A stretch of 64,000 nt of DNA, from assembly GCA_017642855.1 (NCBI GenBank), contig JAEPOO010000002.1:124001-188000 (forward strand). Reading direction: 5' to 3'. How positions within the stretch are numbered: position 1 is the first letter of the stretch; each line of letters opens with the position of its first letter. This DNA is from Pseudomonadales bacterium. Lineage in GTDB: Bacteria; Pseudomonadota; Gammaproteobacteria; Pseudomonadales; Azotimanducaceae. Of this stretch, positions 27,770 to 37,392 are shown piece by piece. The translations under genes and the position numbers were made by a program. The notes beneath the pieces were generated by a model that was given only the letters and a program-made list of their open reading frames with translations, was not told the DNA's origin and made no database searches.

Positions 27770-28802
27770 CTTCAGCGCTATAGGCCTGAACGTGTTTCAC
27801 CAGGGCTTTTACGTTCTCAACGGGCGTTTCAGGAAGAATGCCGTGACCCAGGTTAAAAATGTGACCCGGGCGGTTGCCCACTTCATCAAGAATCGCGCTT
27901 GCCGTTTCCAGCACCGACGCCTTTGAGCCAAACAGGGCAACCGGATCCATATTTCCCTGAACCGCTTTGCAACCCATCAGATCCCAACTACTGACTAAAG
28001 GCGCACGCCAATCGAGTGCCACAACGTCACCACCCGCTTGTGCCATCAAGGGAAGTAAAGAGGGATTTCCCGTGCCAAAGTGGATAACAGGTACCCGGCC
28101 AGATATCTCATCAAACAGTCGCCTGCAGTGAGCAAAGACATGTTGCTGGTAGTCCCGGACGGAAAGGCAGCCTACCCAACTATCAAAAACCTGAATCGCC
28201 TGTACGCCCTGGTCAATCTGATAGTTCAGGTAATCAATCGCGCAGGTCGTCATGCGTTCCATGATCTCAGAAAAGGCGGCGGGATCACTGGCCATCATCC
28301 GCTTTACGTGAATATAGTTTCGAGACCCTTGTCCTTCGATCGCGTATGAGGCGAGCGTGAAAGGTGCGCCGCCAAATCCGATCAGTGGAATGTCGCAGGG
28401 CAACTCCTGCCTGATCAGTTGTATCGCTTCACCGATGTAGGGCATCGATTCACTGCTGGGTTCGATCTTGAGTGCATCAATACCTTTGGCGTCTCGAACC
28501 GGATTGGCTATCTGCGGTCCAACACCCGCGATATAGTCCAGTGAAAGGCCCATTGGCTCAAGGATCGGCAGCAGATCTGCAAACATGATCGCGGCATCAA
28601 CGCCCAGAATGCGCTGCGCGTCGCAGGTGACCTCTGCCGCAAGATGAGGCGTTTTGAAGAAGTCGAGGCTCGGCGTGTCACCTTTGCTTTCGTGATACTC
28701 CTTCATATACCGGCCGGCTTGCCGATTCAGCCAGATGGGCGTGTAGGGCGTTGGTTCGCCGCGACACGCTTTAAGGAATACGGAATCTTCCAAAGGACTC
28801 AT
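27756..28802 (-). CDS. hemE: uroporphyrinogen decarboxylase
   Basis: Decarboxylates the four acetate side chains of uroporphyrinogen III in haem synthesis. PIWLNRQAGRYMKEYHE is the N-terminal signature with the active-site Arg residues; FADLLPILEPMG carries the essential Asp, and IGFGGAPFTLASY and VQVFDSWVG-type blocks follow. GHGILPETPVENV is the C-terminal signature. 348 residues, typical. Convergent overlap with argA. Confidence 0.96.
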   Translation of the reverse strand: MSPLEDSVFLKACRGEPTPYTPIWLNRQAGRYMKEYHESKGDTPSLDFFKTPHLAAEVTCDAQRILGVDAAIMFADLLPILEPMGLSLDYIAGVGPQIANPVRDAKGIDALKIEPSSESMPYIGEAIQLIRQELPCDIPLIGFGGAPFTLASYAIEGQGSRNYIHVKRMMASDPAAFSEIMERMTTCAIDYLNYQIDQGVQAIQVFDSWVGCLSVRDYQQHVFAHCRRLFDEISGRVPVIHFGTGNPSLLPLMAQAGGDVVALDWRAPLVSSWDLMGCKAVQGNMDPVALFGSKASVLETASAILDEVGNRPGHIFNLGHGILPETPVENVKALVKHVQAYSAEVRGA

Positions 28803-28841
28803 AGGATCTTTTTACTGTGCTTGTACCGGGAAAGCGCGCAA

Positions 28842-30038
28842 TTATACATGCTTCCGTCCCGACAAGAGCTGTAATCGAGTCCCTGCATGAAGGTTCGACA
28901 AATGGCGTACACTCCAGGCAGGTACCGGGTTCTTGATGCCTCGAAGGGATAGCAGACCCCGAGGCGAGACTGACAGGCGGGGCCCTGTGAGCCTGACAAT
29001 GTCCTGAGACACCAGGATTTCGTCCCCATGCGCATGGTTTTCCAGTCGGCTGGCAAGATTCACGGCGCTGCCAAGCGCCGTATATTCTCGTCTGTGACCA
29101 ACACCAAAGCTACCAACGATACAAAAACCTGAGTGGATCCCCATACGTAACTGTAATCGCTTCCCTCCATGCACTGACTGCCAGAGGCCAGCAAGTTCAC
29201 GAAAACGCTGCCTGATTTCAAGCGCCATGCAGACACAGGCTTGTGCATCCTGACGGGCGCCTTTCGAATTGGTATCACCAAAGAAAATCATGACACCATC
29301 GCCAATAAACTTATCAACGGTACCGCCATGCTTTGTCGCCGCTTCTGCAATATGTGTGAAGTAGTCATTAAGCAGCCCTGCTACCAAAGATTCATCCACC
29401 GTATCCATGAGCTGAGTGAAACCTGCGATATCTGAGAAAAAGATCGCCAGACGTTTTCTCTGCGGCTCCAGGCACTGGTTCTCAGATCTAAGCGAGGTCG
29501 GCACAAAAGAAGAGAGCCAGCTTTTATTTGCCTGCGCTTCGTACCTCTGCTGCTTTAGTGTCTTTGTTTCATCAAAGACCAATAACCCGATGAAAACGAC
29601 ATAAGCGATGAGACATGCAAAAGAGACGAAGTAAAAGCGCTCGCCGCCAACAAACTCCTCGGGGTGCAGCCACGAACCAGCGGTCGCGCCCAAAGCAACA
29701 AACGCCAGAACCTTCAGCAGAGATCTCCATCCGCCGACAATTAGGCTGCTCATGATAAGAAGCGCCAATAGCACCATGGTCACTTCGAGCACGAAACCAA
29801 ACACACTGATAAGCAGCCCCACCATCAAACCATCCACACACATCGCGCTGGAGACACCCACAACCGATCGACTTAAGAGCAAGGACATTGCAACAGGGTA
29901 AAACGGCAGCATGATCAGCCAGATATAAAGGTAGATGCCTGGCTCCAGGGTGGTTGCGAGCATCAGCGCCGCAAGCAGATAGCCAAACTGGCGTGGCTTA
30001 AGGGTTGCTGTTGCCAGAGATTCGGCGTGACGTGTCAT
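28842..30038 (-). CDS. membrane-bound class III adenylate/guanylate cyclase
   Basis: 398 residues. The first 165 or so contain about five or six hydrophobic helices forming a membrane sensor domain; the rest is a class III cyclase: IFFSDIAGFTQLMD (metal Asp), GGTVDKFIGDGVMIFFGD (second metal Asp), RMGIHSG and GSAVNLASRLENHA. In such enzymes the last block contributes the Asn/Arg transition-state residues. It should make cAMP (or cGMP) at the inner membrane in response to an unknown signal. It lies 40 bases upstream of hemE on the same strand. Confidence 0.85.
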   Translation of the reverse strand: MTRHAESLATATLKPRQFGYLLAALMLATTLEPGIYLYIWLIMLPFYPVAMSLLLSRSVVGVSSAMCVDGLMVGLLISVFGFVLEVTMVLLALLIMSSLIVGGWRSLLKVLAFVALGATAGSWLHPEEFVGGERFYFVSFACLIAYVVFIGLLVFDETKTLKQQRYEAQANKSWLSSFVPTSLRSENQCLEPQRKRLAIFFSDIAGFTQLMDTVDESLVAGLLNDYFTHIAEAATKHGGTVDKFIGDGVMIFFGDTNSKGARQDAQACVCMALEIRQRFRELAGLWQSVHGGKRLQLRMGIHSGFCIVGSFGVGHRREYTALGSAVNLASRLENHAHGDEILVSQDIVRLTGPRLSVSPRGLLSLRGIKNPVPAWSVRHLSNLHAGTRLQLLSGRKHV

Positions 30039-30059
30039 GACGCCATATTGATAGAAACG

Positions 30060-30086
30060 CCTGACCAGCGATGTAAGCCGGTCAGG
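30060..30086 (-). terminator. possible weak terminator between fabV and the cyclase gene
   Basis: CCTGACC at 30060-30066 pairs with GGTCAGG at 30080-30086 around a 13-base loop, in the 63-base gap after fabV. Only a short, impure T run follows on the minus strand, so it may be an attenuating hairpin instead. Confidence 0.3.
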
Positions 30087-30101
30087 AAAGTGATGTAGGT
30101 A

Positions 30102-31307
30102 TCAGTCCGCGCTGCCCGCCTGAAGTTCAATCGCGACGTCGACCTCTACCTCGGCATCGTAGTCGGTGCCGGCCACCTCGAAACCATGCATTTCCAGAAA
30201 CGCCTGCTTGTAGCCATCAAAGTCTGTCAAGGCGTCGAGGTTGTCCGCTGAGACCGAAGACCAGTTGTCAGCAACGTACTGTTGAATCTCGGGCTGCAGT
30301 TCCAGTTCGTCCATGCGGATCCGGGCCCCTTCATCGAGCCGGAGGTCGCCACCTCCGAAAAGCTGTGTGTTGAAGAAACGTGTGGTCTGTTCAATACAGC
30401 CCTCGTGGTTACCCGCCTCTTTCATCGCCTTAAACAGCAGCGAGAGATAAATCGACATACCAGGAATGGCTGACGCGGCCTGTGTCACCAGCCCCTTCAT
30501 AACAACCACATATGCTTTGCCGTCAACGGAAGCCATGGGTTCAACCAGCGCCTGCTGCGCCCGATCCAGGTCTTCCTTCGCCTTGCCAATGGTACCGTGA
30601 TGATAGATGGGCCAGGTGACTTCACTGCCGAGGTAGGTGTAATTTGTCGTAACACATCCCGGTGCAAGCAGACCTCGCTCCTTCAGAGCCGCGATCCAGA
30701 GTTCCCAGTCTTCGCCGCCCATCACTTTGACGGTATCACTGACTTCTTCCTGATTCGCAGGTTCAAGCGAAACGGGTCGAAGTTCACGTGTATTGAAGTC
30801 AATCGTCATACCTTCAAACGGCTCGCCAATTGGCTTCAAGGTAGAACGTACCAGGGAACCATCCGGCAGCTGTCGCGCTGGCGCCGCCAGTGAATAAACC
30901 ACCAAATCCACCTGACCCAGGTCTTTTTCAATCAGGTCGCAGGTTGTCTGCTTGATCTCATCAGAGAACGCATCACCATTCACATTGGCGGTATACAGAC
31001 CCGCTGCTTTGGCCCGCTCGGTGAACGCCGCCGTTTTGTACCAACCCGGAGATGCCGTTCGATTCCCTGAAGCGGGTCGCTCAAAAAACACACCAACCGT
31101 CGAGGCACCAAAACCAAAAGCCGTGCTGATACGTGAAGCCAGCCCGTAACCGCCGGATGCGCCAATGATCAGGACCCGCTTGGGTCCATCGTCCCGCTTA
31201 CCCTGGGACTGCACGTGCGCAATCTGATTATCGACATCTTTGGCGCAACCTACTGGATGAGCGGTTGTGCAAAGAAATCCTCGGATACGGGGTTTGATGA
31301 TGGTCAT
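30102..31307 (-). CDS. fabV: enoyl-[acyl-carrier-protein] reductase, FabV type
   Basis: NADH-dependent last step of fatty-acid elongation. VLIIGASGGYGLASRI is the SDR-like nucleotide loop; the active site is the Y-X8-K pattern in PIYHHGTIGKAKEDLDRA. MTIIKPRIRGFLCTTAHPVGC is the usual FabV N terminus, and 401 residues is the usual length. FabV enzymes as a family are insensitive to triclosan, unlike FabI. Its start overlaps the lgt stop by four bases. Confidence 0.95.
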   Translation of the reverse strand: MTIIKPRIRGFLCTTAHPVGCAKDVDNQIAHVQSQGKRDDGPKRVLIIGASGGYGLASRISTAFGFGASTVGVFFERPASGNRTASPGWYKTAAFTERAKAAGLYTANVNGDAFSDEIKQTTCDLIEKDLGQVDLVVYSLAAPARQLPDGSLVRSTLKPIGEPFEGMTIDFNTRELRPVSLEPANQEEVSDTVKVMGGEDWELWIAALKERGLLAPGCVTTNYTYLGSEVTWPIYHHGTIGKAKEDLDRAQQALVEPMASVDGKAYVVVMKGLVTQAASAIPGMSIYLSLLFKAMKEAGNHEGCIEQTTRFFNTQLFGGGDLRLDEGARIRMDELELQPEIQQYVADNWSSVSADNLDALTDFDGYKQAFLEMHGFEVAGTDYDAEVEVDVAIELQAGSAD

Positions 31308-32092
31308 GCAAGTTTCCTGTTCTGGGTATAGCTGTAAAACAATAAGAAAATTCCGAGGATGACCATTGGCAGAGATAACAGCTGCCCTGCAGTCACCCAG
31401 TCAGATAGAACAAAGCCTATGTGTGCGTCCGGTTCTCGGAAGCGCTCGGAGAAGATCCTGAGACTACCATATCCGACCAGAAACAAACCGGAGACTGCCA
31501 TTACCGGTTTCGGTTTCATCGAGTAAAGCCAGAGGACCGCAAAAAGCACGATGCCCTCGAGCGCGGCCTGGTAAAGACTGGAGGGGTGTCGCCCGAATTG
31601 TTCGCCGGGATAGATAAGCGCCCAGGAGACCTCAGTTGCCCGCCCCGGCAGCTCTGCGTTTATGAAATTTCCGATACGCCCGCAACCCAACGCCAGGGGA
31701 ATTGCAGGCGCGACAAAGTCCGTAACCTCAAAAAACCCAACACCTTTCTTTCTCGCAAAAAAAACGACGCCCGCCAAAACACCCAGAAAACCACCGTGGA
31801 AAGACATGCCACCCTGCCAGATCTTCAGCGCCGACAATGGGTCATCAATCAGATTTTCAAATCCATAAAACACCATGTATCCCAATCTGCCGCCCAGCAG
31901 AACACCCAGCACAGAATAGAAAACGATGTCTGAGAGGTCATCCTCGGTCCAACGCAGACCCTGTTTCTGAATTCGATGACGTAGCATCGCCCAAACAAGG
32001 CCGATACCGACAAGATAGCTAAGGGCATACCAGTGAATGCTCACTGGACCCAGGCTGATCGCTATCGGGTCAATTTCCGGGTAATGCCACAT
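31304..32092 (-). CDS. lgt: prolipoprotein diacylglyceryl transferase
   Basis: Attaches diacylglycerol to the lipobox Cys of prolipoproteins in the inner membrane. Seven hydrophobic segments; GGMSFHGGFLGVLAG contains the conserved HGG, and GRIGNFINAELPGR is the Lgt signature. I start at the ATG giving MWHYPEIDPIAISLGP, which aligns with the family; another ATG nine codons earlier is possible. Translationally coupled to fabV downstream. Relevant clients in this window include the imelysin-like lipoprotein. Confidence 0.94.
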   Translation of the reverse strand: MWHYPEIDPIAISLGPVSIHWYALSYLVGIGLVWAMLRHRIQKQGLRWTEDDLSDIVFYSVLGVLLGGRLGYMVFYGFENLIDDPLSALKIWQGGMSFHGGFLGVLAGVVFFARKKGVGFFEVTDFVAPAIPLALGCGRIGNFINAELPGRATEVSWALIYPGEQFGRHPSSLYQAALEGIVLFAVLWLYSMKPKPVMAVSGLFLVGYGSLRIFSERFREPDAHIGFVLSDWVTAGQLLSLPMVILGIFLLFYSYTQNRKLA

Positions 32093-32174
32093 CCGCAAGG
32101 TACCAAGGTAAAACGGCATTATCCGTCATCCAGAGCGTCTGATAAACTCGCGGCTTTTCAAAAACCCGCCGGAT

Positions 32175-32912
32175 ATGTGCCTGATCCTCTTTGCTGTGAA
32201 TCCGAATGCTCAACACAGATTGGTCATCGCCGCCAATCGTGATGAGCTGTATGCGCGGCCGACAACCGATGCCGACTTCTGGGGTGAGAGCCCTGGCGTG
32301 CTCGCCGGTCGGGACCAGCAGATGGGCGGTACCTGGCTGGGTGTTAACAGGCGCGGCTGTTTCGCTGCCGTGACCAATTTCAAAGAAGATCCGCCAGATC
32401 CAATCCCACCCAGATCCCGCGGGGAACTACCCGCAGACTTTCTGCGACATAAAGCCGACCCCCATCAATACGTCATGGGCGTCGCGGAAAATGCCCATGC
32501 GTACCGGGGTTTCAACTTGATCGTCGCTGATTCGACCGCTTGCTGGTACTACGGCAACCGCGCAGGGACACCGCGCCGACTGGACACAGGGGCCTATGGT
32601 CTGAGCAATCAGGTTTTGGATTGTGACTGGCCCAAAGTCATCGAAGGTCGTCAGAGACTGACAGACTTACTGGAGGAACAGCCAGAACCCAACACATTAA
32701 TAGAGGGGTTGTTCGGCCTGCTGCTACACAGCGGAGACGCACGCGCTTTTTCCAACAGCTTTATCAAAGCCAACGTTTACGGAACAAGAGCAGCCACCGT
32801 CGTCACCATCGATCACAATGGCGACGTCTACTTTGAAGAAAGAAACTTTGCAGAAAACGGAATCGGGTTAGGCAGCAACAGCTATCTGATCAAGAGTAAC
32901 GGCGACTCCTGA
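32175..32912 (+). CDS. NRDE (TANGO2) family protein
   Basis: 245 residues beginning MCLILFAV, with Cys2 exposed as the N-terminal nucleophile of the family after Met removal, and ANRDELYARPT, the NRDE motif. GGTWLGVNRRGCFAAVTNF and LSNQVLDCDWPKV are also typical. Function of bacterial members is not settled (haem handling has been proposed for relatives). It is divergent from lgt and its last 23 bases overlap the 3' end of ptsP. Confidence 0.85.
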   Translation: MCLILFAVNPNAQHRLVIAANRDELYARPTTDADFWGESPGVLAGRDQQMGGTWLGVNRRGCFAAVTNFKEDPPDPIPPRSRGELPADFLRHKADPHQYVMGVAENAHAYRGFNLIVADSTACWYYGNRAGTPRRLDTGAYGLSNQVLDCDWPKVIEGRQRLTDLLEEQPEPNTLIEGLFGLLLHSGDARAFSNSFIKANVYGTRAATVVTIDHNGDVYFEERNFAENGIGLGSNSYLIKSNGDS

Positions 32913-35160
32913 CGATATTGCCCAGACCGGCTTTTCGCATCTCTTCATCCACATAATTTTTGATGAGATAAGCGTTATCCATGTCGAGTACTTTCTTCAG
33001 CATCTGTCGTGCATAAGAAAACTCAAAATGACTTAACGCATGCTTTACCATCAAAAGGCTGGTTGACGTCATGGAAAGCACATCGAATCCCATCGCCATC
33101 AGCAGTACCGCGGCAGATGGATTACCCGCCATCTCACCGCAAATGCCGATACCTTTGCGTTCCGCATGGGCCGCTTTAACCACATGATTCAATGCATGAA
33201 GAACCGCCGGATGGAATTCCTGGTAAAGCTCCGCAACCTGGGCATTGTTGCGATCCACCGCCAACATGTACTGGATCAGGTCGTTACTCCCCACGGACAA
33301 GAAGTCGACACGCTTAATAATGTCTTTGGCCTGATAGACCGCCGCAGGCACTTCGATCATCACACCGACATCCGGCATCTCAACCTGCGCGCCTTCTTCC
33401 ACGATCTCGCGGTAACACTGGGCGATAAGACGCTGGGCTTCATCAATCTCAGCTGTGCTGCTCACCATCGGCAACATGATGCGCAGTTCTGTATCGATGC
33501 CTTCATTGGCTCGAATCATTGCCCTGACCTGCGCGAGAAAAATTTCCGGGTGATCCAGGGTTACCCGGATGCCACGCCAACCAAGAAACGGGTTAGCTTC
33601 CGAGATCGGGAAATAGGACAGGGCTTTGTCTCCGCCAATATCCAGTGTACGCATCGTCACCGGCCGCGGCGCAAATGCCTGCAGGTGCTCACGGTAAATA
33701 ACGCGCTGCTCCTCTTCTGTTGGAAAGCGGTTATTCATCATGAAGTGTACTTCAGTGCGGTACAGACCGACGCCTTCAGCACCGCGGTCCAACGACCGGG
33801 CAACATCAGTCATTAATCCCGTATTCACCCAAAGCCGAACGCGGTGACCATCGATCGTATGACAGGGCTGATCACCGGTGACCTCGAGTCCTTCAACCAG
33901 TGCCGCTTCTTCCGCAGCGATACGCGTGTAGTACTGTTCCTGCTCTTCACTGGGATACGTAATCACTACGCCTTCGAAACCATCGATGATGAGCGGCTTT
34001 TCATCCAGCAGCTCAATCGGAAGATCTTCGACACCCATGACCGTCGGCACGCCCATTGCTTCCGCGAGGATCGCCACGTGAGATTTACCGGATCCTTTGA
34101 TCGAAATAAATCCCGCTAAACGATCTCGCGGCACGCGGGCGAGGTCTGCGGGCGTCAGTTCCTGACTGACCAGAATAGTCCCCGGTGGATAATGCTGCGG
34201 CCTGGTGTCTTTCGACTGAAGATTAGAAAGCACCCGGTTTCCCAGATCTCGAACATCAGCGCCTCGTTCACGCAGATAGGCGTCATCCATTTCTTCGAAA
34301 TTGGCGACGTGCTTGCCGATTACTTGTTTCAGCGCACTGGGTGCCCATTCACCCTCGTGAATTCTGGAAATCACCTCGCCACTGATCGCGGTGTCATCGA
34401 GCATATGCAGGTAGGCTTCAAAGAGGGCCAGTTCTTCCGGTTGCAGTCGATCTTCCAGACGCTTGGCAATATCTGAGATGTCCTGCTGCGTAGCGCGAAT
34501 GGCCGCCTTAAAAAGTTCAATCTCGCCTTCAATATCATTGGTTCGGCGATAAGGCACATTGTGCAGCTCTGCTTCCGGAACGCTGACAATCGCCGTGCCG
34601 GAAGCGACACCTGGGGCACCCTGCATACCCTTGAAGGTGCGGGCCTGGGGGCGATGGTCATCGCTCAGCAGCAGGGAACCGGTGGCTTCCGCATGCGCGA
34701 TCACACCAGCAAGCTGGGCAGACAAGGTAATAAGGAAAGCTTCTTCCTCATCTTCGAACCGCCGGCTTTCCTTTACCTGAACAACGAGTACACCCAGGTT
34801 TTTTCTATGGTGAATAATGGGAACGCCAAGAAACGCGTGAAACGGCTCTTCATCAATTTCAGCAAAAAGGATGTTGCGGGGGTGGTTCTGCGCATCTTCC
34901 AGGTTCAGTGGTTCCGCGCGTTCAGCGACGTAACCGACCAGACCTTCCTTGGGACCCAGAGACACTTTACCCACAGCTTCCTGGTTGAAACCACGGGTCG
35001 CCATGAACACCAGTCGTTGATCGCGCTCATCCACCAGATAGACGCTGCAAACATCGGTTTCCATGGTCTCCTTAACACGTTCAACAATAATGTTGAGCAC
35101 GCTGTTCAGATCACCTGCGCGGTTAACCTCCTGTATGACGCTGCGCAGGACATCAAGCAT
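32890..35160 (-). CDS. ptsP: phosphoenolpyruvate-protein phosphotransferase PtsP (EI-Ntr)
   Basis: First enzyme of the nitrogen-related phosphotransferase system. An N-terminal GAF domain (about 18-155) is followed by the EI phosphocarrier domain with catalytic H361 in GSGKSHVAILAEAMG, then the PEP-binding TIM barrel (LDIGGDKALSYFPI, FLGWRGIRV, VGVMIEVPAAV, FLSVGSNDLIQYML, ICGEMAGNP). 756 residues, as in other PtsP. The GAF domain in relatives senses glutamine, which is notable beside the lost glnE. It lies three bases from rppH; rppH-ptsP is a conserved pair. Confidence 0.96.
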   Translation of the reverse strand: MLDVLRSVIQEVNRAGDLNSVLNIIVERVKETMETDVCSVYLVDERDQRLVFMATRGFNQEAVGKVSLGPKEGLVGYVAERAEPLNLEDAQNHPRNILFAEIDEEPFHAFLGVPIIHHRKNLGVLVVQVKESRRFEDEEEAFLITLSAQLAGVIAHAEATGSLLLSDDHRPQARTFKGMQGAPGVASGTAIVSVPEAELHNVPYRRTNDIEGEIELFKAAIRATQQDISDIAKRLEDRLQPEELALFEAYLHMLDDTAISGEVISRIHEGEWAPSALKQVIGKHVANFEEMDDAYLRERGADVRDLGNRVLSNLQSKDTRPQHYPPGTILVSQELTPADLARVPRDRLAGFISIKGSGKSHVAILAEAMGVPTVMGVEDLPIELLDEKPLIIDGFEGVVITYPSEEQEQYYTRIAAEEAALVEGLEVTGDQPCHTIDGHRVRLWVNTGLMTDVARSLDRGAEGVGLYRTEVHFMMNNRFPTEEEQRVIYREHLQAFAPRPVTMRTLDIGGDKALSYFPISEANPFLGWRGIRVTLDHPEIFLAQVRAMIRANEGIDTELRIMLPMVSSTAEIDEAQRLIAQCYREIVEEGAQVEMPDVGVMIEVPAAVYQAKDIIKRVDFLSVGSNDLIQYMLAVDRNNAQVAELYQEFHPAVLHALNHVVKAAHAERKGIGICGEMAGNPSAAVLLMAMGFDVLSMTSTSLLMVKHALSHFEFSYARQMLKKVLDMDNAYLIKNYVDEEMRKAGLGNIVRSRRYS

Positions 35161-35163
35161 GAA

Positions 35164-35646
35164 TCACCGCGGGAAGCACTTGGAAAGATAGGGCGCAAGT
35201 TCTTTCATCGCCCGACGATACACATCCTGTTTGAAGGACACGACCTGCCCCAACGGATACCAGTAAGAAACCCATTGCCAAAGGTCAAATTCGGGAGAAT
35301 CTGAGCAACTGAAATGCACCGCATCGTCGTCAGCCAACATCTTAAGCAGAAACCACTTCTGCTTCTGGCCAATGAAGGATGAGTTGTTCGAGCGGAGAAG
35401 TCGCTTTGGTAACTTGTACCTGAGCCAACCGCGGGTGGTACCAACGATCTGCACATGCTCGGGCTGAAGGCCAATTTCTTCCTCCAGTTCTCGATACAGG
35501 GCTTCTTCAGGGGACTCGGAAACCTGGATACCACCTTGCGGGAACTGCCAGGCATCCTGGCCTATCCGCCGTGCCCAAAGCACCTGTCCATGTCCGTTGG
35601 CAACGATGATCCCTACATTTGGCCGGTACCCATTTTCATCAATCAA
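35164..35646 (-). CDS. rppH: RNA pyrophosphohydrolase
   Basis: Removes pyrophosphate from mRNA 5' ends and starts RNase E-dependent decay. The Nudix box spans about residues 38-60 (GG-x5-E-x7-REL-x-EEIGL, intact). [18 protein letters not shown] and [11 protein letters not shown] are family constants; 160 residues is normal. It precedes ptsP on the same strand. Confidence 0.95.
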   Translation of the reverse strand: MIDENGYRPNVGIIVANGHGQVLWARRIGQDAWQFPQGGIQVSESPEEALYRELEEEIGLQPEHVQIVGTTRGWLRYKLPKRLLRSNNSSFIGQKQKWFLLKMLADDDAVHFSCSDSPEFDLWQWVSYWYPLGQVVSFKQDVYRRAMKELAPYLSKCFPR

Positions 35647-35755
35647 CGACCTAAACCTTAAAACAATATTGAAATCATTGTGCTTGAATCACGGTGATTC
35701 AGCAAACGACGAGGAAAGGCTACACTTGGGTTTTCGTAAGTTGATATCCGCATCT

Positions 35756-36412
35756 ATGCCACTCGCCATCTTCGACCTGGATGAAACGCTCATCGCCACC
35801 GACAGTGATCATGAATGGGGGGAATATGTCTGTGATCACGGATTGGTCGACGTGTCCGAGCATCGCGCAAAAAACGACGCTTTCTATGAGCAATACAAGG
35901 CCGGCGAACTGAACATCGACGAGTACCTGGCGTTTTCGTGCTCGGTCCTGACCAGATACACCATGGAAGCGTTGCATCGCTATCGAAGCGATTTCGTTTC
36001 AGAGCGTATTACCCCGGTCATGCTCGACAAAGCCTACGACCTGATTAGGTCCCACCAGGCACGAGGTGATACCGTGATGGTCATCACTTCAACCATTGAG
36101 TTCGTTACCAGACCCATCGTTGATGCCTTTGGTATCGACATACTGATCGCACCCGACCCCGAAATCATCGACAACCGTTACACCGGCAACATCGTCGGGG
36201 TACCCAGTTTCGCGCAGGGAAAGGTGACAAGGCTTGAAGGCTGGATGTCAGAGAATAATCAGTCATTAGCGGGCAGCTACTTTTATTCAGACTCACATAA
36301 TGACCTGCCGCTCTTGCGATTAGTTGATAACCCAGTTGCCGTCGACCCTGATCCGCAACTTCGCGCCGAGGCGCAAGAAAAAAGCTGGCAAATCATCAGT
36401 CTGCGCCCTTGA
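35756..36412 (+). CDS. HAD-IB family phosphatase (SerB-like)
   Basis: 218 residues from the ATG giving MPLAIFDLDETL; a longer reading frame upstream overlaps rppH and is not family-like. FDLDETLIATDSD is HAD motif I with both Asp residues, VMVITSTIEFV is motif II, and FYSDSHNDLPLL is motif III. The helical cap lies at about residues 20-90. The substrate is unknown; related proteins act on phosphoserine or similar small phosphates. The neighbouring rppH-ptsP pair is also linked to a HAD gene in Pseudomonas, as I recall. Confidence 0.85.
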   Translation: MPLAIFDLDETLIATDSDHEWGEYVCDHGLVDVSEHRAKNDAFYEQYKAGELNIDEYLAFSCSVLTRYTMEALHRYRSDFVSERITPVMLDKAYDLIRSHQARGDTVMVITSTIEFVTRPIVDAFGIDILIAPDPEIIDNRYTGNIVGVPSFAQGKVTRLEGWMSENNQSLAGSYFYSDSHNDLPLLRLVDNPVAVDPDPQLRAEAQEKSWQIISLRP

Positions 36413-37392
36413 TGAAACTAATTGCCACCTGCATCCTGTTTGCATCGCTGATGGCTTCTGGGGGATGCGAGCGCGAAGCCCCTGAAACCAAGGGGCTGCT
36501 GGTCGATCCATCGGTTCTGGGCAACAGCGTTTCAAACTGGCAGGGGGAACGCATGAACCAGAGCATTGCCAGCATGACCGTGCTCAACAACCAGACCAAC
36601 CGGTTCCTGGAAGCTCCCGACGAGGCGCGTCGACAAACCTGGCAAAGCGCCTGGCACCAGGCCCACGAAGATTTTCATCACGCAACAGTTCTTGTTGAGC
36701 CAATCATTCTGCAGGACATTGATGTCTGGCCAATCGCGCCAGGATTCCTCGACGCACTACCTGAGTACCCGGCGTCTGGCATCATCAGCGATCTCTCCGT
36801 AGAGATCACCTCAGCAACACTCAATGAGCAACACATGATCACAGATACATCGGAAGCCGCGTTAGGCTTTCATGTGCTCGAGTACTATGCCTTCGAACGA
36901 CCGATAGAAGACATGCAGTTGAAAGCGGACGCACTTAGCGAAAGACGGCGGGTATTGATTAGAAAAGTCAGCGACAGATTGCTGACCCGAGTGATGAACC
37001 TCCGCCAGTCGCTAAAAGCCGATGAAGGTGATGCCCTGCCACAGGCAACCTACCCGGAGCTGGTCTCGAAACTGACCAAGCGAACCAACGACATTTCTTC
37101 CGCGCTCAACTTCAGCAGTGAGCATGGTGAATATGGCGGCAGGGGCGCTCAGGTTATTCGAGAAGAGTTTTCTGCCATCAGCGAGTTACTGAATGGTGAA
37201 GTGAATATCAATCGCTATCTGATGAGCTTGAGTGAACAACAGACCCAGGTGCTTAACACGACTCTTAACGACGCCATCACCCTGATCTCTATAGACGGTG
37301 ACCTCACAGAATCTGACAGCAGCCGCCTGCAGCTTTTGGCGGCGGCTATTTCTCATCAGTTCGAGGACTTCGATGCTGAGCGGAGTCGTTAA
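36412..37392 (+). CDS. imelysin-like (peptidase M75 family) lipoprotein
   Basis: 326 residues. A lipoprotein signal ends at LMASGGC, so it should be lipidated and periplasmic-facing. [12 protein letters not shown] is the GxHxxE motif of imelysin/EfeO-type iron-regulated proteins, and [13 protein letters not shown] precedes it as in family members. The ATG overlaps the HAD stop (TGATG), so the two form an operon. No iron-uptake genes are adjacent and no Fur box was noticed; a role in metal binding is inferred from the family only. Confidence 0.75.
   Translation: MKLIATCILFASLMASGGCEREAPETKGLLVDPSVLGNSVSNWQGERMNQSIASMTVLNNQTNRFLEAPDEARRQTWQSAWHQAHEDFHHATVLVEPIILQDIDVWPIAPGFLDALPEYPASGIISDLSVEITSATLNEQHMITDTSEAALGFHVLEYYAFERPIEDMQLKADALSERRRVLIRKVSDRLLTRVMNLRQSLKADEGDALPQATYPELVSKLTKRTNDISSALNFSSEHGEYGGRGAQVIREEFSAISELLNGEVNINRYLMSLSEQQTQVLNTTLNDAITLISIDGDLTESDSSRLQLLAAAISHQFEDFDAERSR

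Noticed and set aside
37314..37345. GC-rich hairpin followed by ATTTCT as a terminator
   Set aside because: It lies inside the imelysin-like gene and is explained by coding sequence.
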